From contig NZ_AP022601.1 in the NCBI RefSeq assembly GCF_010726765.1, positions 3,906,001-3,970,000 of the forward strand: DNA of 64,000 nucleotides. Reading direction: 5' to 3'. Below, one piece after another: positions 59,371-64,000 of the stretch (position 1 is the first letter of the stretch; each line of letters opens with the position of its first letter). Source of the stretch: Mycobacterium gallinarum. GTDB lineage: Bacteria; Actinomycetota; Actinomycetes; Mycobacteriales; Mycobacteriaceae. The notes under the pieces were generated by a model, which was given only the letters and a program-made list of their open reading frames with translations, made no database searches and was not told the DNA's origin. The translations under genes were made by a program, and so were the position numbers.

Positions 59371-61698
59371 TCAGCCCTGCGGGTTATGCCTGCCGTTCTC
59401 CTGCCCCGACTCATCGTTGGGGTTCGGTTGGCTGCCCTGAGGGGGGTGGCCGGGCTGCGGGTAGGGCTGCTGATACGGCGGATAGGGGTTGTGCCAGCCG
59501 GACGGATTGGGTGGCGGCGGATACCAGTAACCATGCGGCTGCTGGTGCGGGTGCGGCTGCTGGTTCGGCGGCGGTTGGTTCGGCTGCGGTGGCCAGCCCG
59601 GAGCGTGCCATCCCGCAGGGGCGCCGTAGTCGGGTTGCGTTGGCGCGCCTGTTCCGTTGGCACCGTTGCCATTCGCGCCGTTGGTCCCCGCTTCGGCGAG
59701 TTTGGTGGCTTCGGCGGCCTGGCTCGCCTGAGCAATCGCGGTCTTGAACGCGGGCTCGGGCACCGGCTTCGGCCACGGCTCGCCGCGTTCGATCGCCAAC
59801 TCGCCCGGCGTCTTGATGGGCGGCTTGTCGGAGGGGACACGGCCACCGAAGTCGTCGAACATGGTCAGGCGCGGGCGCTTCTTGACGTCCTCGAAGATGG
59901 CCTGCAGCTCGGCGCGGTGCAATGTCTCCTTCTCGAGCAGCTCGCCGGCGAGGATGTCGAGCACGTCACGGTACTCGGTGAGGATCTCCCACGCTTCGGT
60001 GTGTGCGGCCTCGATCAGCTTGCGCACCTCGTCGTCGATGATCTGCGCGACCTCGTGGCTGTAGTCGGCCTGGGTGCCCATGGTGCGACCGAGGAACGGG
60101 TCGCCGTGTTCGGTGCCGTAGCGGACGGCGCCGAGTTTGGAGCTCATGCCGTACTCGGTGACCATCGCACGGGCGATCTTGGTGGCCTGCTCGATGTCGG
60201 ACACCGCGCCGGTGGTCGGCTCGCGGAACACCAGCTCCTCCGCGGCGCGGCCGCCCATCGCGAACACCAGTCGGGCGATCATCTCGGAGCGGGTCATCAG
60301 GCCCTTGTCGTCCTCGGGCACGGACATCGCGTGACCGCCGGTGCGGCCGCGCGCCAAGATGGTCACCTTGTAGATCGGGTCGATGTCGGGCATCGCCCAC
60401 GCTGCCAGAGTGTGACCGCCCTCGTGGTAGGCGGTGATCTTCTTCTCGTGCTCGCTGATGATGCGGCTCTTGCGGCGGGGCCCGCCGACAACGCGGTCGA
60501 CGGCCTCCTCGAGCGCGGGGCCGGTGATGACCGTGCCGTTCTCACGGGCGGTGAGCAGTGCGGCCTCGTTGATGACGTTGGCCAGGTCGGCGCCCGACAT
60601 ACCGACGGTGCGCTTCGCCAGCCCGTCCAGGTCGGCGTCCTCGGCGATCGGCTTGCCCTGCGAGTGCACCTTGAATACGGCGCGACGGCCGGCCAGGTCC
60701 GGATTGGACACCGGGATCTGGCGGTCGAAACGGCCGGGACGCAACAGCGCAGGGTCCAGGATGTCGGGCCGGTTGGTGGCCGCGATCAGGATGACGCCCT
60801 GACGCTCGCCGAACCCGTCCATCTCGACGAGCAACTGGTTCAGCGTCTGTTCGCGTTCGTCGTGGCCACCGCCGAGACCCGCGCCGCGCTGGCGTCCGAC
60901 GGCGTCGATCTCGTCGACGAAGATGATGCACGGGCTGTTCTGTTTGGCCTGCTCGAACAGATCACGCACGCGAGACGCGCCGACCCCGACGAACATTTCG
61001 ACGAAGTCCGAACCTGAAATCGTGAAGAAGGGAACCCCGGCCTCGCCAGCCACCGCGCGCGCAAGCAGCGTCTTACCGGTGCCCGGTGGGCCGTAGAGCA
61101 GCACGCCCTTGGGGATCTTGGCGCCGAGGGCCTGGTACCGCGTCGGGTTCTGCAGGAAGTCCTTGATTTCGTAGAGCTCCTCGACGGCCTCGTCGACACC
61201 CGCCACGTCGGCGAAGGTGGTCTTGGGCATGTCCTTGGACAGCTGCTTGGCCTTCGACTTGCCGAAGCCGAACCCCATCCGGCCGCCGCTCTGCATGCGG
61301 GAGAACATCACGAACAGGCCGACGAGCAGCAGCAGCGGCAGCAGGTAGATCAGTAGCGAGCCGAGCATGCTGCCCTGGTTCACGACCGTGTTGATCTTGG
61401 CGTTCTTGGCGCTCAACGCGTCGAACAACTGCACCCCGTAACCGGTGGGGTACTTCGTGATGATCTTGTCGCTGTTCTCGGTGTCGTTGTTCCCGCTCTT
61501 CAGCTCCAGCCGAAGCTGCTGCTCACGGTCGTCGATCTGCGCGCTCTTGACGTTGTCACTGCTGATCTGAGACATCGCCACCGAGGTGTCGACGGGCTTG
61601 TAGCCGCGAGTGTCGTCACTGAAGTAGTAGAACGACCAACCCAGCAACAGCACCACCGCAATCACGGTGAGCGTGCGGATCACATTCTTGCGATTCAT
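59371..61698 (-). CDS. ftsH: FtsH membrane AAA+ zinc metalloprotease
   Basis: ATP-dependent protease for membrane and cytosolic substrates. 775 residues: two N-terminal transmembrane helices around a periplasmic domain, Walker A GPPGTGKT, Walker B FVDEIDA, SRH, protease site HEGGH, and an unusually long Pro/Gln/Asn tail (about 640-775, with NGANGNGANG and repeated PQPN-type segments). ATG 61698; the frame continues antisense through ephA without stops but that extension is not coding. First gene of the fol-pan run. Confidence 0.96.
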   Translation of the reverse strand: MNRKNVIRTLTVIAVVLLLGWSFYYFSDDTRGYKPVDTSVAMSQISSDNVKSAQIDDREQQLRLELKSGNNDTENSDKIITKYPTGYGVQLFDALSAKNAKINTVVNQGSMLGSLLIYLLPLLLLVGLFVMFSRMQSGGRMGFGFGKSKAKQLSKDMPKTTFADVAGVDEAVEELYEIKDFLQNPTRYQALGAKIPKGVLLYGPPGTGKTLLARAVAGEAGVPFFTISGSDFVEMFVGVGASRVRDLFEQAKQNSPCIIFVDEIDAVGRQRGAGLGGGHDEREQTLNQLLVEMDGFGERQGVILIAATNRPDILDPALLRPGRFDRQIPVSNPDLAGRRAVFKVHSQGKPIAEDADLDGLAKRTVGMSGADLANVINEAALLTARENGTVITGPALEEAVDRVVGGPRRKSRIISEHEKKITAYHEGGHTLAAWAMPDIDPIYKVTILARGRTGGHAMSVPEDDKGLMTRSEMIARLVFAMGGRAAEELVFREPTTGAVSDIEQATKIARAMVTEYGMSSKLGAVRYGTEHGDPFLGRTMGTQADYSHEVAQIIDDEVRKLIEAAHTEAWEILTEYRDVLDILAGELLEKETLHRAELQAIFEDVKKRPRLTMFDDFGGRVPSDKPPIKTPGELAIERGEPWPKPVPEPAFKTAIAQASQAAEATKLAEAGTNGANGNGANGTGAPTQPDYGAPAGWHAPGWPPQPNQPPPNQQPHPHQQPHGYWYPPPPNPSGWHNPYPPYQQPYPQPGHPPQGSQPNPNDESGQENGRHNPQG

Positions 61699-61815
61699 AC
61701 GTGAGTCCGGTTCATCAAACGTCCGTCGTCGACTTCCTCTAAGCGCAGTCAGAAACCACAAGGCTACCGCTAGACCAACGAACCAAGGTTCCCGCCGGTG
61801 TGCTTGGCTGAGGCC

Positions 61816-62724
61816 GTGCTCACGTCGGCCGAACGGATCGTCGAGATCAACGGGGTGGCGCTTCGCGTCATCGAAGCCGGCGAGCGCGGTGCGCCATTGG
61901 TCGTACTGGCTCACGGGTTCCCTGAGCTGGCGTATTCGTGGCGGCATCAGATCCCTGCCCTCGCGCAAGCCGGCTACCACGTGCTGGCACCCGATCAGCG
62001 GGGCTACGGAGGCTCGACCAGGCCCGACGCCGTCGAGGACTACGACATCCACGCGCTGACCGGCGACCTGGTCGCCCTGCTGGACTCGGAAGCTGGCGGA
62101 GGCGTCGAGCGGGCGGCGTTCATCGGCCACGACTGGGGCGCCATGGTCGTCTGGCACACCGCACTGCTGCATCCCACCCGCGTCGCCGCGGTCGCCGGGC
62201 TCAGCGTGCCACCCATCCCCCGCGCCCGGTCCCGCCCGACGCAGCGCTGGCGCGAGAAGTTCGGCGAGGACTTCTACATGCTGCGCGTCCAGGAGCCCGG
62301 AGTCGCCGACGCCGAGATGGCGGCCGACGTGGCCGCCACCATGCGGGGAATGTTCGCCGGACTGATCTCCGGGGACGACGCTGCGCTGCCCGACTGGATC
62401 AGCGCCGGTGAGTTCGAGCACTACGTAACCGAGTTCAGCCGGACCGGGTTCACCGGCGCGCTGAACTGGTACCGCAATTACGACCGCAACTGGGAGACGA
62501 CTGCGCAGCTGGCCGGCGCGCAGACCACCGCGCCCGCGTTGTTCGTCGGCGGTACGGCCGATCCGGTCGGCCCGACCATGAACCCCGCGCGCGCCCGTGA
62601 GGTCGTCGCCGGGCCGTACACCGAGGAGTGGATCGAGGGTGCCGGGCATTGGGTTCAGCAGGAGCGGCCCGACGACATCAACCGAATCCTGTTGGCGTTC
62701 CTGCATGAAGTCGGCGAGCCCTAG
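61816..62724 (+). CDS. ephA: EphA-type epoxide hydrolase
   Basis: Alpha/beta hydrolase opening epoxides to diols. 302 residues: [17 protein letters not shown] (HGxP oxyanion), nucleophile Asp in GHDWGAMV, and [12 protein letters not shown] with the catalytic His; lid Tyr residues in LNWYRNYDR. The start GTG 61816 ([14 protein letters not shown]) is preferred to GTG 61798. Like Rv3617 in position, though shorter than its 322 residues because a lid insertion is missing. Confidence 0.88.
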   Translation: MLTSAERIVEINGVALRVIEAGERGAPLVVLAHGFPELAYSWRHQIPALAQAGYHVLAPDQRGYGGSTRPDAVEDYDIHALTGDLVALLDSEAGGGVERAAFIGHDWGAMVVWHTALLHPTRVAAVAGLSVPPIPRARSRPTQRWREKFGEDFYMLRVQEPGVADAEMAADVAATMRGMFAGLISGDDAALPDWISAGEFEHYVTEFSRTGFTGALNWYRNYDRNWETTAQLAGAQTTAPALFVGGTADPVGPTMNPARAREVVAGPYTEEWIEGAGHWVQQERPDDINRILLAFLHEVGEP

Positions 62725-62755
62725 GGACGCGGAGCCTGACGGTAGGGTGCCTCTC

Positions 62756-63508
62756 ATGCCGATCGCCGCGAGCGCGAAATTGCCCACCCGACTGCTCGTC
62801 CTCGCCGCGGCGGGACTCGTTGTGACACTGGCTGGTTGCGACGCGCAGTCAGGCCCGATCGCCGCGCCGACCGCGGATTCTGAGGTCCGCCAGGTCACCG
62901 TCGCGGGGTCCGGCGAAGTCAAGGGCACGCCGGACACCTTGAACGTCAACGCGTCGATCGAAGCCATCGCACCCGACGTCACCGGTGCGATGAACCAGAC
63001 CAGCGATCGTCAGCAGGCGGTGATCAACGCATTGGTCGACGCGGGGGTCGACCGCAACGACATCAGCACCAGTCAGGTGAGCCTGCAACCACAGTTCGCA
63101 CCGACCACCGACAGCACCACCATCTCCGGTTACCGGGCGAGCAACACGATCGACGTCAAGATCCGCCAACTCGACGCCGCATCCCAGGCGCTGGCTTTGA
63201 TCGTCAGCACCGGCGGCAACGCCACCCGGATCAACTCGGTGAACTACTCCATCGACGACGATTCCCAACTGATCCGCGACGCCCGCAGCCGAGCTTTCAA
63301 TGACGCCAAGGACCGGGCCGAGCAATACGCGCAACTGTCCGGCCTCACCCTGGGCAACGTGATCTCGATTTCGGAGGTCGCGGGCACTGCGCCCCCGGTC
63401 CCCATGCCGCGCAACGGCGCCGAGATGGCCATGGCCGCACCCGTTCCGGTCGAGCCGGGTCAGCAGACTGTCGGGTTCAGCGTGACGGTGATCTGGGAGC
63501 TCACCTGA
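62756..63508 (+). CDS. lpqG: LpqG, SIMPL-domain lipoprotein
   Basis: A 250-residue lipoprotein with lipobox ending at Cys28 (LAGC) and a SIMPL/DUF541 domain ([36 protein letters not shown]). Rv3623 homologue. The function of this envelope domain is not settled; related proteins affect oxidative-stress tolerance. TAGGGT ends eight bases before ATG 62756, so it may be leaderless. Confidence 0.88.
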   Translation: MPIAASAKLPTRLLVLAAAGLVVTLAGCDAQSGPIAAPTADSEVRQVTVAGSGEVKGTPDTLNVNASIEAIAPDVTGAMNQTSDRQQAVINALVDAGVDRNDISTSQVSLQPQFAPTTDSTTISGYRASNTIDVKIRQLDAASQALALIVSTGGNATRINSVNYSIDDDSQLIRDARSRAFNDAKDRAEQYAQLSGLTLGNVISISEVAGTAPPVPMPRNGAEMAMAAPVPVEPGQQTVGFSVTVIWELT

Positions 63509-63557
63509 CCCGCACGAGCTCGCCTAACCCGCAGGAGCTCGCCTAACCCGCAGGAGC
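63508..63557. repeat. 19-bp tandem repeat at the lpqG terminus
   Basis: Two full copies and one partial copy of a 19-base unit (ACCCGCAGGAGCTCGCCTA, first copy with one change) run from the end of lpqG into the stop codon region of the convergent oxidoreductase. Each unit carries a TAG on the minus strand, so copy-number changes need not alter the protein end. Confidence 0.75.
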
Positions 63558-64000
63558 GATGTCGACCGGAATCCCGTTCAACACCGCGGTGCCGGACAGC
63601 GGGTCGAGCTGGTTGCCCGCGTTGAGCTGATTCACGTTGACGCCGGGGTCGCGGGACGCGACTTTCAGGCCGGTGCCGCCGCGGTCGTGACCCCACCCGT
63701 GCGGCAACGACACCACACCGCGCCGCATACCGTCGGTGAGCTCGATCGGAGCCAGCAGTTCACCACCGGGACCCTTCACCACCGCGGTGTCGGTGAGGCC
63801 GAGTTCGGCGGCATCGTCGGGATGGATCCGCAGTGTGCACCGATTGCTGCCGCCCGCGAGCGCGGGCACGTTGTGCATCCAGCTGTTGTTGGATCGCAGA
63901 TGCCGTCGTCCGATGAGCACGAACCGGTCGGCGCGGCGGTCGAGCGCCTCGCGCAGCCGCACCGCCTCCTCGACGAGCAGTGGCGGCGCGAGTTCGATTC
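63543..64000 (-). CDS. Molybdopterin oxidoreductase, C-terminal part
   Basis: About 152 residues open to the right edge of the window. It contains the molybdopterin dinucleotide-binding domain of the DMSO-reductase family (NNSWMHNVPALAGGSNRCTLRIHPDDAAELGL, GVVSLPHGWGHD). Likely a formate dehydrogenase-, nitrate- or biotin sulfoxide reductase-like enzyme; the catalytic half is outside, so which one is unresolved. Convergent with lpqG. Confidence 0.85.
   Translation of the reverse strand, partial: IELAPPLLVEEAVRLREALDRRADRFVLIGRRHLRSNNSWMHNVPALAGGSNRCTLRIHPDDAAELGLTDTAVVKGPGGELLAPIELTDGMRRGVVSLPHGWGHDRGGTGLKVASRDPGVNVNQLNAGNQLDPLSGTAVLNGIPVDIAPAG

Noticed and set aside
61699..62982. Continuation of the ftsH frame far upstream, antisense to ephA
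   Set aside because: The protein-like part of FtsH begins at [10 protein letters not shown] (61698). The extension is out of family character and lies wholly opposite ephA, a real gene; in high-GC DNA such stop-free antisense frames are common.

Overview
The window is a high-GC, densely packed stretch of a mycobacterial chromosome, most likely a rapid-growing Mycolicibacterium-type species. The call rests on lineage-marker genes in an order that follows the M. tuberculosis Rv3567c-Rv3623 block: cholesterol ring degradation (hsaADCB, kshB, fadE34, kstR), arsB2, rlmB, cysS, ispF, carD, lpqE, radA, disA, canB, mutY, mhuD, lpqF, clpC1, lsr2, lysS, coaX, panDC, folKBPE, ftsH, ephA and lpqG. Names are from protein and synteny recognition only; no database search was run.

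Layout. 1-5.9 kb: accessory genes (MHS transporter and divergent LysR regulator, L,D-transpeptidase LdtB, lipase-like hydrolase, acyltransferase and divergent TetR). 5.9-14.2 kb: steroid ring catabolism under KstR, with three recognisable KstR operators. 14.2-17 kb: a trehalose-6-phosphate-phosphatase-like gene, an APH-fold kinase and a LacI regulator. 17-26.8 kb: a zinc-limitation island (znuABC, UPF0718-type permease plus its TIGR03943 partner, two COG0523 proteins, cysteine-poor ribosomal proteins L28, L33, S18 and L31) with two Zur-like boxes; a rhodanese, a BluB-like protein and PxpA are embedded in it. 26.8-45.4 kb: housekeeping genes (MBL, arsB2, rlmB, cysS, ispF, carD, radA, disA, canB, mutY), an alpha/beta-hydrolase-adenylyl cyclase fusion, and the heme-degrading mhuD. 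44.1-45.8 kb: a cobalamin-riboswitch-controlled cobalt uptake operon (cbtBA plus a phosphatase-like gene). 45.9-50.7 kb: clpC1, lsr2, lysS. 52.0-61.7 kb: one long minus-strand run from ftsH through folate genes, envelope proteins and pantothenate genes to coaX. 61.8 kb to the end: ephA, lpqG and the C-terminal part of a molybdopterin oxidoreductase.

Main oddities: rpsN2 is missing from the zinc-independent ribosomal operon, with rpmG and rpsR fused start-to-stop; ispD is missing between carD and ispF; a COG0523 protein lacks the P-loop while its neighbour has it; canB and mutY share one CATG as divergent start codons; several perfect palindromes sit in divergent promoters; and many genes look leaderless. 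There are no tRNA or rRNA genes, insertion sequences or CRISPR arrays that I can see. No intergenic gap exceeds 300 bases.
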